Below, piece by piece: positions 20,619 to 34,100 of a stretch of 64,000 nt of DNA. The notes beneath the pieces are model-generated. The model was not told the DNA's origin. It worked only from the letters and a program-made list of their open reading frames with translations, and made no database searches. A program made the position numbers and the translations under genes. The first letter of the stretch is position 1. Every line of letters starts with the position of its first letter. Location of the stretch: assembly GCA_022592445.1 (NCBI GenBank), contig JABYQR010000251.1:1-64000 (forward strand), in the 5' to 3' direction. This DNA is from Cytidiella melzeri. Its lineage: Eukaryota; Basidiomycota; Agaricomycetes; Polyporales; Irpicaceae.

Positions 20619-21016
20619 CTCTTTTGACGAGTCCGCGTTGTGGTGGCGAGGGATGATATGGTGGTCAAGGTCAGGCTGCAGCTTGCACACGCGCCTGCCG
20701 GTTTTGATCAACTGCAAGTCCATATCGATCGAACTCATCGCTCCTGCTACTTACTTATTGCACTTCACACCACAGTATACATTGCTACATACGACTCTCA
20801 AGAGCCTGGTCTGAGGGAGAAAGGAAGGGACAGAGGTATTGCTTGGTCGCGGTCTTCAGGTGAGTGACAAACTTTGCAAAAGGACTATGCATTGACTGTA
20901 AACTCCAAGTACCTAGTGCCATCCAGCTACCGTCAAGTAGAACCAACTGTTGAGTGCCGTAAGTCTCTTGCTTGCGTCTTTCCCTAATTCACGACATAGA
21001 AACAGTCAATAAATCC
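20619..21016. promoter_or_regulatory. Divergent promoter region, DBP5 / Pof1-like gene
   Basis: About 400 bp between the chosen starts. A leader intron of the right-hand gene is suggested by GTAAGT at 20959 and CATAG ending at 20999, 17 bp before its ATG. No TATA box is obvious. Confidence 0.45.
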
Positions 21017-21937
21017 ATGAGGATGCCATCTCTCACTCCCGGACAGCTGGAGACGTTCTTGAGGCGAGTCAAACAAGGTGTTTCTCCCATAGAACTTGTG
21101 TACACTCCTCACGACATGTGGCCATATCTCCCCGGAAAGAGTCCCACATCACCTCTGAGGATTTCCGTTCTCGACTCGTCCTTCAACCCTCCAACTCGAG
21201 CCCATCTCGCCCTCGCATCGCTGCCGCCATTCCCCGACTCACCGGCTTCTCCTAATCAATATTTTGATGCAAGGCTATTGCTTCTCTCTGTCCGCAACGC
21301 CGATAAAAGCTTGAAGCCGACGGATGCTACATACGCACAGCGGCTGGAGATGATGATACGCCTGGCTAGAGAAGTTGTACCACCTTCGCACGAAGACCAT
21401 ACCGATTCGAACGTCGCAGTGGCCATCATCGACGAACCAACCTTCGTAGGCAAAGCGCGAGTTTTGGACGTATTCTTACGACAACGCATGATATCTCTAT
21501 CCTCCCCACCATCAATATCGTCCACGCCTGAACTTACGTTCCTTGTCGGAATGGACACTCTCGAGCGCATTCTTGCCACCCGTTATTACCTCTCTCCATC
21601 AGAAATGCGTGCTGACCTGATGCAGCTCATGGCCACCTCCCGTCTGATATGCGCTCGTCGGGTTATGGCCGGAGAACCCGGCGAGGCGCAGGCAAAGGAG
21701 AGAGAAGTGATATCACTTGCTGGCGATTACTTAGACCTTCAGCGGCTCGTAATTGTGGATCTTGACGGCGACGTTGAGTCGTACAGCTCTAGTGAGGTCC
21801 GTCGAAGGATCGGCGAAGGGAGTGAGCAGCTCTGGATGAAGATGGTCACATCGGACATTGCAGAGTATATCGTAGCCCATGGTTTGTACAATGTAGCAAG
21901 CGTAGCGCCCAATATCAATGTCTCAAATTATTGGTGA
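21017..21937 (+). CDS. Nicotinamide-nucleotide adenylyltransferase-like protein (Pof1 type)
   Basis: A single-exon frame of 306 residues from the first ATG at 21017. The frame is open further upstream but has no earlier ATG, and a leader intron fits there. Residues around 50 hold 'VLDSSFNPPTRAHLAL', the phosphate-binding (T/H)xGH-like signature of nucleotidylyltransferases with a variant last position. The C-terminal 'SYSSSEVRRRIGEG' corresponds to the ISSTxxR motif of NMN/NaMN adenylyltransferases, followed by 'EYIVAHGLY'. The family in yeast includes Pof1, reported as an NMNAT-like protein; the canonical Nma1/Nma2 enzymes look different. The expected reaction is NMN plus ATP to NAD, inferred from the motifs and not proven. 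The gene ends 197 bp from the convergent fatty acid synthase. Confidence 0.75.
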   Translation: MRMPSLTPGQLETFLRRVKQGVSPIELVYTPHDMWPYLPGKSPTSPLRISVLDSSFNPPTRAHLALASLPPFPDSPASPNQYFDARLLLLSVRNADKSLKPTDATYAQRLEMMIRLAREVVPPSHEDHTDSNVAVAIIDEPTFVGKARVLDVFLRQRMISLSSPPSISSTPELTFLVGMDTLERILATRYYLSPSEMRADLMQLMATSRLICARRVMAGEPGEAQAKEREVISLAGDYLDLQRLVIVDLDGDVESYSSSEVRRRIGEGSEQLWMKMVTSDIAEYIVAHGLYNVASVAPNINVSNYW

Positions 21938-22133
21938 CTCATCAAGTGCTCGAACATCGTCTAGGCTGCCATTTGAGAGTAAGAAGAAATTCATTATGTA
22001 GTAAATATTACACTTCGTAGCGAAAGCAAAAACATGCGAGCGTGCGAGAGATACGTGACGACAACAGCAGATGCGCGAAGAAGACGATCAGAAACCCAAG
22101 AGTGCGGAGGAAGTAGGATACGGAATGCAGAGT

Positions 22134-25100
22134 CTACGCAGACGTGGCCTGTGCGAAAGCGATAGCGGTGGTCTAAATGACGGATGAATCAGTATACGCA
22201 ATGACTGACACGTCAAAATCAATGACATACCTCCGAGTGGCTGAGGGAGATGTGGACCTTGGTGATACCCTTAGCATCGGCAGCCGACTTGGCGTCGCCG
22301 TGAAGGGTGACTGTGGGTACACCGGCAGAGTCAGGAAGGATCTCGATGTCGTTCATAGCCGCGGCAGCTCCCTTCGACGATACACCCAGCGCCTTGAAGA
22401 CAGCTTCCTTGCCGGCCCATCGAGCAGCGAATGAAGATGGGGGTGATGGCTGAGACCGGCAGTAGGCTGCCTCTGCGTCCGTGAAGTTGCGCGTAACGAA
22501 AGTAGGATTCCAGGAAGGCACTGCTGAGATGAGCTCTTGGTCAACGCCGACACCGGAAGTCTCATCCTGAGCGAAGATCTCAGAAACGGCAGACGCATTG
22601 GCAGTGTCGAGAAGAGGCGAAGAAGCGAGCTTCGATGTGAATGCGTAGCTGCCAGTCTTGTTGTCGTAAGAGGCCCGGGCGAGAGAGTTGAGAAGAACGG
22701 GACCCTCCAGTTCCTTGGCGTAAGGCGGGCTTTCCTTGACCTTGACCAGTGAGTTGTTGATCATCATCTCGCTCATCGCCTTGTATGTCAACTGGTAGCG
22801 ACGACGATTCTTCACCTGATAGGCTTTGTACGCCGCAGGCTCCAATGCGCCGAGCAAATAGCGAGGGTGGAGAATAAGACATGTTCCGCCAACTTGACCG
22901 AAGCCGAACGACGACTGTATGAATGTTAGCGTGTTTTATGTAGCAGGGCGCAGGGCACTCACCATGAGACCAGCACGGATACCGTCAGTATGAATCGCCT
23001 TCGAAGGGAACATGAGATACGTGTGCTTCTTGAAATTAGCATCGACGTTACTAGAGGACACAAAGCTCAATATCGTTACTCATAACAGTGCAATGCAAGA
23101 CTTACTCTGCATTGCGATTACCCGGAATGATTCCTGTGTACACACTTTGCAAGAGGCCAGCCAACTGCCAAGCAGCGGAACCTCCTTTGGAGTGACCACA
23201 TAAACTCTTCTGGGCCATGATAGGTACGGCATTGCCTTGCGTACGGTTGAGATTGGTGAAAATATTATTCCAAATGTCCGTCTCGTTCTTCTCCTGCGGG
23301 AGATAGAAATGTCAGCGACGTCGTGCATACATGGGGGATATACTCACGTTCGCTCCAGTGCTCGTGCCATGGATCGAGAGTACACCAACGTCGTCAATTG
23401 TCAAGCCCCATACTGCCAAAGCTCGGCGAAGCGGGGCAACGCGCTCGTCAACATCGTTCAACATTCCATATACTGCTTGGGCATCCTTCTCCTGGCGCGC
23501 AGCTTCCTTCTCCATGTCAGCAACGCGGGATGTGAAGTACTCTTCGTCGACAGCTTGGCCTTGTTCTTTGCGGAACTGCAGCTCGCCACGCAAAAGCTCT
23601 CGCTCATTTTCGAGCCATTGCGAGATTTGAGAACGGCGGAAAGAGAGCTGTCTAGAACGGTACTCGAGGTTTAGAATGGGTAATGGGTGCTTGGATGGAA
23701 CTTCGCGCGCGATGGACAAAGCGCCACGACCAGGAGCAGGCACTGAACGCCCAGCCTTGTCACTGAGAATTTCGTTCATCATCAGTGAGCAACAGATAAG
23801 AACGTGGTACTTACGTCGATGTTGACGTGAACGCCACGATACCACGAATCGGTGCGCCGAGCTCTAATGCCGTCTTAGCACTCATTAGTACGTGCACACC
23901 TGTTCCTTGAGCTTCCATGAACTGTGACATATGCGTAAGAGGACGGTGTGATAACATTGCGATATGCACTTACCCCTGAGCGAGTCGTTGTTGCCGGACG
24001 TGACATCTCCGTCGGCTCACGTCCCATCGCGAACTCAGTCTCCGCATTGCTGGTAGCCTTCATGTTGGCGAACTCGTAGGAACCCTCCTCACTCAGGTCA
24101 TCAAAGCCTCCTGCGAGCATGATCTTCGCCTTTCCTGAGAGCAGCGTATCGCATGCGATCTCGACTGACTGCAATGCGGTCGCGCTACGAAGGAGTAATG
24201 AGTGGCACGCTCTGCGAGCATGGACTTCATGCTTACCATGCACCAACAGGGATCTTGATCGGACCACTTGAAGAAAGGAGTAGTAAGTTGATCCAGCCAG
24301 CGGTTGTGTTGATGAACCTGAAGGAATATGTCAGTGGGCAAGGAAAGAAGAAGAGCATGAAGGCTCACGTCTCCTGGAGAATGTCGTTCTGCACCTCCTT
24401 TTCGTCGCGTCGATCCTTGAACATCTTCTGCAGACTCTCCATACCGCCCATACCACTGCCGATGCTGGTGCCGATCTCGGAAGGATGGATGTGCTGGTAA
24501 AGCTCGTAGGTGTCCGTGATGCCGGAGTTGTTGAGAGCTTCTGCAGCGCAGGCCAGCGCCCACAGTGTCGTGCGGTCCGTTTGCGAGACGATATCTGCGG
24601 GAATGCCATATCGGCCAGCACTCCAGCCGGTCGGAATCTGGCCACCGACGGTGCGACTGAATTTGAACGCCTTGGGAATGTACACACGAGCACCCTTCTT
24701 GAATTTGACGAACCACTGTCCACCTTCAACAGCCCACACGTCACACTTCTCGCGATGCTCATGCTTGTAACGCTGGGCATCGGATTCAGAGGCCTCGAAT
24801 GGTTCAAGGTCATGGAGAAGCTCGACTTCCTGGTTGAAGACCTTCCTGTTGGGGTCGTAGCCGCGGAAGAGTTCGGGTTCTGCATGACATTGTGAGCACG
24901 TAAGAAATGAAACCGTGAATTTATAGCATACCGATCAAGCGGACACCAGCATGACTGAGGATATCCTTTTCGTAACGAGCACGCACGTCCTTATCGTCCA
25001 CAGGCTCATCCGTCTTCGCGTCAACCCAGCCAACGTAGAGGGAGCCGTTCTTGAGGCGGCCGTCAAAGTGCTTGATGTAGCCCATCATCCACGCCATCTC

Positions 25101-28100
25101 AATGCAGCCCTCCATCGTGAATTCACCTCGTGCTTCCATCTCCCACCTCGTGCGAGAGCTACCCCATGGCCCAACCTCAGCGAACCCTGTGACTACCACG
25201 ACCTTCTCGAGGTCAATCAAGCCCCGCAGCTTCGAAACATCCGCCAAGTCCTCGAGCGACTCGAGCGTAGGGTACTCGAACTTGAAATTTGCGCGCGGGG
25301 TGACATTCACAGTCTGCAGTACGCGCTCAGCGGCGCCTCCGTTGATAGACGCGAAGTCGGCGGCGTTGTCTCGAGCGATGGCACGACGAAGGTCGCTCTT
25401 TGCTTTCAATCCCATGCGAATCTTGGTGGTGACATCCGCGAGATCCGGTAGACGGTCCATACCACCGTTGAGGTCAGCCCATATGGGCTCGACTTGCGTG
25501 ATGCTGAACAGGAGGGGATGCATGAGACCCAAGATGTTGAAGGCCATCTCCTTCGCGGAGAAGGTGCGCACACCGAAGCTCTCGAGTTCGTGAGCAATAG
25601 TGTTCGTGGCATCCATGAGACCTGTTCCGCGTGTCCAACTAAGAGAAAATCAGTACATCGGCAATATGAACGAAAAAGGATGTTCTTACCCGATGACAGC
25701 GCCAGCTAAGCAGAGGTATTCGCCCCAGCTTTCGGAATTCCACCGATTGAAGAGAGTCTCGAGAGAGATCTTCGACTCCGAATAGAGACCATCGTTGCCA
25801 AACAGACCGTGATTGGGCGACAGAGGAAGAATAACTTGTGTGGGGCGAGTGACGAAGTGGCGACTGGCCTTCTTGACCTTGACCGCGCCAAGCAGGCGGA
25901 GGAGATTCACCAGCATGATGCGGTGTGCAAGCTCGGACTTATCGTCCAAGCCATCGATTTCACGGCCGTTCTCAGGCACAGCAGCGAAGGGCAAGATGTA
26001 GTCGAGATCCAAGCCCAGAGATGTGTAGATGTAGTCGACGAGAGCTTCGACGTCCTGCTTAGAGCCCTGGTTGAATGGAACGACAGTGAGTGCGGAGCCC
26101 TTGCTCCCGAACCGCTGGAAGATGTCCTGATAGTACTCGACGGTGGCGCGGCTGTAACGCGACGTCGTGATCACAACGTGCGCTCCTCCGGAAAGCAGGC
26201 CCTTAAGAATCTCAACTCCAATTGAGCCCTTCCCAACACCAGTGAGCAAAGCGTTCTTATCCTTGAAGGTCGTACCAGAGGTTGCGATTTCGTGCAAGAT
26301 GTCGAGATAGACACCAGTAAGGTTGCTACTGTACTCCCAATTCGTGCCAACCTTGCGTTTGAGGTGAAGGAGAGGAACCTTATCGGATGAAATCGAAGCT
26401 GTCCCAGAGATTTGAGGACGGAGGAACTGCGAGGAAGAGCGTCGTGTACGGGGAGTACCACCACGAGGACGGGACTCAGGACGCTTGCGCAATGAACGCA
26501 CAACACCCTCGTAAAGGGCCTTGATTCGATTTTTTTGCTCCTCACTGATCTCAGGTTGAGTCTTCACAACGTTCCAGAGCTTGAGAACGTCATCTTGGAT
26601 CTTTTGGATGTTGCTCGGAGCAGTGATGGTATCGCCGCTTGCCATTTCTTCGACGTAGGCCTCGAGCTTGCGGACATTTTCGCGAATGACCTCAGAGTAA
26701 ACAATGTCTCCCTTCGCAGTCACCTCAGTATGAGGAGCCGTGGGGAATGTAACTATGGTTTCAATTAGCTTGTGATCTTAACGTATAGCTAACCGACTTA
26801 CCATCTTTGTACAAAGGCGGATGGGAGACCACCTCCCGACAGTTGTCGATCAGTTGCTGGGCGAAATGCTTCGCGAGCTTGTACGTCTCGCCGCGATTGG
26901 GGTCGCACTTGTCGATGTAGTACTGCATGTAGGTGACGAGCTCCGGATCTGCACGGTTCATGATCTGGATGCACCGAGCAGTGATTTCTCTGTCGACAGT
27001 GGTCAGACGGCCGAAGATGATGTCGTAGAACATGAGCAAGGCGTCTTGCCGAACCCAGTTCCAGGACGAGTCGAAATGACGGGCCTTGAGGACGTCGAAG
27101 GTTGGTTGGATTCCATCAATGTAGGTGTCACCGTGCTCCTTCGAGATAGAGTCCAATCGAGCTTGCAAGGCAGCTGCGTTCGCCTTCTCTGAGTCGTACT
27201 TGATCTCTCCCTCTCGAGAGTCGCGTTTGAGGTAACGCATGTAAACTTCGATCTGCTGGCATGCAAAGTGCTCCTGCTCCGCTTGGAACTTGGTGAACTC
27301 TTCACTATTGATGACTGCGCCGCCTGCGGCAGCCCCACCTCCACCGCCAACAGAGCCAGACGACAGCGAAATCCCAGAGCGCTGAGCGTACGCCGCTACG
27401 ACTCCATCGAGCCAGCTCTTCGCCTCGGCCTCGGATGCAAGACGCTTCGCGGGTTCCATCGTAGCTGCGAGTAGGAGAATACCATCTGCACGAAGGGGTC
27501 CCATCCCCCAACTCTTGGACAAGTAACTCTTGATGGCGGACACGTTAAATCCTCCAGGCATTTTGCTGCTGACGACACGAGAGATCAAGCCAGTCGAGTA
27601 CTTGCCCAGGCCTCCGGAGAATCCGACTCCAAGCGCAGAACCAAGCTCTTCAAGCGGGAGCTCTTCGCCCTTCTCTGGCGCAGAGGTGAACTCGAGCTGA
27701 AGGTCACCCAAGATCTCGTTCTGCAGGGTCGACTTTCCGCCCACCAAGTCCTTGACAGATTTCGAAAGCGGTATTTCCTCCACCTTCTTCTTGAGCTTTT
27801 GTGCTACGATGACCGAAAGGATATCAACCGCCTTCAGAGGAACATCTTCAATGCTAGCGGCAGCACCTGCAGGCGGTGCTACTGGAGCGGCGACTGGGGC
27901 GGCAACAGCGGCGGCGGCGACGACAGGCGCAGCGGTGGAAGAATTGTCAGCTTCTGCCTCTGCCGCTTCGGGCTCGTCCTCGAATTGATAGTAAACCTCC
28001 TTCGTGTTCTTAGCGTGACAGTAGATGAGACGAGTGTGAGTGATCGAGTCGTCCTGGGCCTCGTACTTCGCCTTGAGAGTACGGGTGGCCATGCCGGTAA

Positions 28101-31100
28101 GCGTGGGGGACGGACCAATCTCAATCAAACGCTCGAAGTTGTATCGAACGAACAACATGTCTTGCGTCTCGATCCATCTGACCGGAGAAGCGAATTGATA
28201 GGCCAGCAGCTCGACCAGGATGATGTACGCGAGCTTCTGACGGTTCTCGAGCGACTCCCATTGATCCTGCTCCCACTTGCGAAGCACCTTGTCGAGGCGC
28301 GGAGAAAGCGTCTGATCGTAGATGAGCTGCGCGTAGTCCTTGGTAACCTGGAACGGCTTGGCGACGAGATTGGGTACGTATTTGTCGATCAGCGTGTCCG
28401 GGTTGAGATGGGCAGCATTGATCTTCTTCGACAAGTCTATGATGTACATGAGTATGCAGGTTGTATTTGAGAGGAGACTGTCACTCACAAGCTCGGAACG
28501 GCATCACACCAGCCCAAAGATACCGCGAGTGGAAGGGCACGTCAATCCCAGGCAGAGGAATGGTAGCAAAACCACGCTCGAGTTTTATGTAGCCCTCGGT
28601 CTTCTGCTGTTCCTGTGCTTTCTGGAAGCAGCTGTCAATGATTTCCGCGAGCATCTCCTTCACTTGATCGACGGTGAATGTCTCCGTGAGCTACAGTAGA
28701 TTGTAAGCAAGGAGTACACTGTCGAACTAGCAAGCCGTCTTACCTTCACTATGTCGATCTTTTGTATCTTCAAGTAGTTGAGCACATTGGTCATAGTCTG
28801 CAGTGCTACTAGCTCTCCCGCGGCGACGTATTGTTGTCCCTATGCAAGCTTCAACATTTTTGCTCATTTAGAGGGCAAGGAATGATGAATCACTCACCTC
28901 AACGTTGTAATTGACGATCTCGAGGAGAGACCCAGTACGTGACGCGATATCGTCGACGACCTCACGCAAGGCCGCGTCGTTGAAAGTCTTCGAGATACGG
29001 CTGGGGTTGATCGCGCACATCGCATAGTTTGAGCGATTATGGGAGTCACGCTCGACGGCACGTTGCATCGTGATGCCACGGTAGAAGACGACGTCGACGA
29101 GAGAAGATATAGGAAGAACATCGGCGATCGAGGCCAGAGCTGAATATTCGCCGAGGGAGTGGCCAGCGAATGCAGAGTTGTTCTGAACAAATCCTTTCGA
29201 GCGCATGTCCTCGAAGGCGGAACGCTCTGTCACGACAAGAGCAATCTGAGCGAATTGAGTAGCAAAAAGCAGACCGGCAGGATGACTGAACGTGTAGCGC
29301 TGTGTGCGGACGTCGATGTCTCCAAAGAGAGGGAGTGTCTTCACGTTGCCATCCTTGTCCATCGTGTCGTAGGTCATGTCCATGTACCGCTGGCGGATCG
29401 CTTGACCCTTGATGCCGCCGAAGTGGATAGTCTTGTCCTTTGGATTTACCTTGACGATCTCGAGAATGGAGAAGCCGTACACAGCAGTGAGATGGGCATC
29501 GGCAGCGTCCCACACCGCGCGAGCGGCAGCAGAGTTATTGTACAGCTCCATACCCATACCGGGCTCTTGAGAGCCTTGACCAGTGAAGACATACACGGTG
29601 GTTGGCTGTGCAACTTCTGCGGTACCCTCGATCACCTTCTCGCCCCTTTGATTCACCGCGTTGACATTGACGACGATGTTTCCGTCGCGCATGCCGACGT
29701 GCTTCACGTTGACCTTGAGCTCGTCACCAGGCAACACCATGCCGACGAAAGCAACGTCGAATCTAAAACGAAGATAAACACACTGATCAACGGGAGGAAA
29801 GATTAACGTACGCGACCACACGATCTGGTCGTCCTTGAGCAACGACGGTCTCAATGAAACGGCGAGTGGCGGCGCTCGACCACATGCCATGAGTGATTGT
29901 TCCGGGGAGCGACGCCAAATCCGAGAAGTATGGGTTGACATGAATGGGGTTGAAGTCGCCAGAGATCTTCGAGTATGGCTCGTTTGTTGCAGGAGAAGTG
30001 AAGACCGTAAGACCAGGAGACGTTGACATGGTATAGCCATCATTGGGAAGTGGGCTCATGAGACCCTGCGGTGTTCCGTGGCGACGAAGATACTCAATAA
30101 CGGGATTGCCCCTGCTATCATCGTGCAGGAAGTCGATAGCGCCAACTTTCACGAGACGCTTGATCTGATCGCGAACGAAGACGTCTCCAGATACAGAGAC
30201 GGACTTGTAGCAGGTCTTGTTGCGCCAAGTCACCTCGGACTTAACGCGGACGACGAGAGAGACACCGGCTTGAAGAGGCTTCGTCTCATCGTCCCACTCG
30301 AACCACTCCTTCGACTTGAGGACACCGACAGAAGCGTCGTCTGGGAGCTCGACGATGTAGTCCGGCTCCTCGAGGACCTCGAAAGTGTTCTGGAAATCTT
30401 CGAAACGACCGCGATACAGGAACGACGAGACAACCTCGATGACAGGCTGACCAGCCCGCTTAACAATGCCCTTGACCTTGACAGCCTTGCCGGCGTCGGT
30501 GTTCGTCACAGAGACAATGCGAGCTTCAGACTGGCAGACATCGCCGGCCTTGAGCGGCGCAGCCCCGTCGACGAGGCGGAAACCATTTGAAAGATGTACA
30601 AGCTTGAGTAGATCGCCGTCAATCGAGGAAGGGAAGATCGCCTTCATGATAGCCTAGACCAGTCGTTGAGAAAGGGCATCGTTATGAGGTGCAAACGACA
30701 CTTACCTGCCATCCGGTGACAATGGCAAAGTCCATGGGTGCTTGCACTTCTGCAGTGCGAACAGCCTTGAAAGATTCGGCCTGATTACCGACAACGTTGC
30801 AAAAGGTCTCAATTTCGCTGGCAGCGATGGTCACCTCGGGACCAACGAAAGTCTCGCGAACGTCGATCTCGGGGAGTACTTCGTTATCGCCGAACCAGAG
30901 TCTCCAATAGAACTCTTTGATGCGCTTGTTACGGTCAGATGCAGCCTCGTGTATGGGAGCGAAGGGCATGGACGGCTTGTACTCGAAGAGCAAGTAGAGA
31001 GGCACAGACACGTCCCGGCGGTCCTCAAATATCGTCACGTTGATAGCACGAGATGAGGCATTATACTTGACCTCGACAGCCTTAAAGTCCTTCTTGTGCA

Positions 31101-34100
31101 GGCCATGCGAACGAGCAGAGCCGAATAGGGATATTGACACCGGAAGACCATTTTCAAGGCTGATAACGGCACGTTGGCCCTTGCGAGGCGCAAAGAGACG
31201 TCGGAAAGGGTTGTCGATGTAAGCCGAGCCCTGCACGGTGATGGAAGTGGTAAGAAGGGCACGGAGCCAGTGAAGGTGAGGCCCAGCGAGGGTCTCAAGC
31301 CAAAGAGAGGTATCAGGGATGGAGTTGCCAACGTTGTATACGATTTCGTTGACGGAGACCGATTGGTGAACGCCAAGTCGAGAGATGACTTCCCCAGATA
31401 GTGCCACAGGCTTAGAACCGAGGTAGTCCAGAGTGGGAACCTTGGCGACATCGCCGCCATACAGCCTATCAAGGAGCTTTTGGGCTAGGCGTGAGGTGAT
31501 GTTGCCTAGCAGGTCCTTGATGGGCTCATCCTTGATAACGGAGTGCTTCACGGCGACAGGTCCTTGCAAAATGCAGACACGCTGGGGATCCTGGTCGAAG
31601 ACGGCCTCGATGTCCTCCGCAGCCCACAACGAATCCTAAATCCTCAATGAGCCATAGCTCCCTGGCAGAAGAACAAAATCTCACCTTCTTGAACCAGACC
31701 TCAAACGTAGAATCGAGCACCGGAATGAATGGTACAGGCTTCTGGCCTGGGCGCTGAGAAATCGCGAGGAAATAAGCTTTATCCTCGGTGGCCAACAGCT
31801 GTTCAGTAGCGAGCGGGTATGCTTTGAAGAACTCCTCGACGAAGGCATGGGGCTTGTCGAGAGAAGAGTAGGACTGGATGATGGAGGCCTTCGCGCCGCC
31901 GTTGACACCAGCGAAGCGCTCCTCGATACGACGCAACCAATCGCCAGTAAGATTGCGGAGAGAAAGATCCACCCATCGTTCTTGATGAGCGACATACATG
32001 AGACGGACCATTCGGAGAACCACCTCCTCGTAGGTCATCTCGGCAATGTCCTCTGCGACCGAGTTGTCCTTCTTCCATCCGAACCAGGGCTTGTTGAAGT
32101 CCTTGTTAAGCTTTGCGATAACCTCAGCACGACGCTCAGCCAGCCATGCGGCACGCTTCTCCTTCGGAAGCTTGAATACCCCATCGTCGAACTCCTTCCA
32201 GAGCTTGACGGCACGAGTGGCAATCTTGTGGATAGGCTCGCCAAGCTCAGAGCGCACAGTCAGGATACCACCAGTCTCTTTGGAATATGTGCCCTCCCAC
32301 TGTGCGTCGGAGACGCCCTTGGCAGCGACGATAAGGTCTTTGACCGAAGAGCTGGTGTGGGCCTCTTTGGCGACCATGACGCGACTTGCAAACAGGAAGC
32401 CATCGAATGGCATCGGTTGGACACCGAACTGCTCGACAGACCAGTCACCGGTAAGATAAGGCCAAATGTCTTCGGCTCCGCCGAAACCAGAACCAGCGAC
32501 GAGACAAATGTTGCGTTGCTGGCGAATAGAGCTATAAGTAGAGAGGATGGGCTGATGGAAATCCTCGCAAGAGTGATGCCCTCCCGCGCGTCCTCCAGTC
32601 CACTGAAGAATGATGGGAAAGTCGGGGTTGGCGGCAGCAATGTTGACGACCTGGCGAAGACCCTCGACGGAGCCAGGCTTGAAAGAGACGTGCTTGATTC
32701 CGGCGGCCTTCAGAGCCTCGATGATCTCGGTTGCCTTATCTGAGCTAGGGATACCGGCTGCAACGCAGAAACCCTCGATAGGTAGACCATCACGGCGCAT
32801 TTCCTGCCAGAGAGGAAATTGGAAGCCAAACTGGCGAGGGTTAATGTATAGAGCGTTGAGAGTAATACCAATGCCCGCAGGAACCTGGCTTTGAATCTCT
32901 GCTACCTTCGAACGAACAGCAGCAGCATTGTAATGACCTCCTCCGGCAAGTTCAACGTGGTAACCAGCGTTGAGAATAGCACTAACGAAGCCGGCCTTCA
33001 CAGTGCACGGCGTCATTCCGGCGACCATGATGGGGGGCTTGCCGAGGAGACGCGAGAATGGTGTATCGATGTGCAGCGCACCATCGCTAGTTCAGAAGGT
33101 TAGTAAATGCGGTTCTGAAAGCAGAGCCGAGGGTGCATACCTTGTCCTGACCAGGGATGGCATGTAAGTCTTGCTCCACCACTCCTCGTGCTTGATATTC
33201 TTGGCGTCGAACAGCTCTGCGACACCCTTACTTTTGTCACCAACGACGATGACACGAACACCACGACCGTCCAGGTTACGAGCGGTCATTGGACCACAGC
33301 CGCTGGGTCCACCAGGACCAAAGTCAATTGCATGTGTTGCCGTCTCCGGGAAATTGCACGCCTTCGTCCAGTGGATGGGCTTGGTGAAGATGAGCTCGCA
33401 AAGTAACTTCGTAAGGGAACCTTGCGCCTCGCGCATATCCGATCCTGTGGAATGTGAGTTCAGTGTGTGGCAAAAGCGAAAGTCAAAGTGCCACGTACCA
33501 TCTTCTGTGTTGTATACCGGGATTGTCAAATCCGCGGTGGTCCATAATTCTTTGCCACCCATGTCCCCATAGATCTTGTCAGCCAGACCCTCCAAGTAGC
33601 TGCTGTGATACGGCACGTTCACGACCAAGAAGCGAACCGTGAAGACGGGCTTTCTCTGTGAAAACGGAATCTTGCTCTGGTCCAAGCCACTAGGAGCCTT
33701 CACTTTCCTCAAGCTAGTGACGAGACCCCACAAAGCGCGAGCAGGACCGGTGACGACGAACGCCTTGGGGCCGTTGTGCAAAGAAACCTGGAGCTGAGAG
33801 TTTTCCGGCAGGTGCTCGTTTGTCTTCTTAATGTGAGATTCTAGATCCTTCAACACAAGGCCGGTAACTGATAACATCGGGGTAGGAGTTCCCTCTCCAC
33901 CGTCAATAGAGTCCTTGATGATGCTGGGTTCCAAAGCAAGCACAGGGAACGCTTCCTGGCCACGGAGAGACGAGAAGAACGACCAGGTAAGGACCTTCTC
34001 GGTGTTCTTGATGAAAGATTCATGTGATGAGGACGCAGCAATAGCGATAGCAGAGCCGAGTCCTTGAGAATGGCCGGTAGCGCCAGCTAGGCGTTTCCGA

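Noticed and set aside
20972..21016. Earlier start for the Pof1-like protein
   Set aside because: The open frame extends upstream but contains no ATG there, and GTAAGT...CATAG marks a probable leader intron; ATG 21017 is the first usable start.
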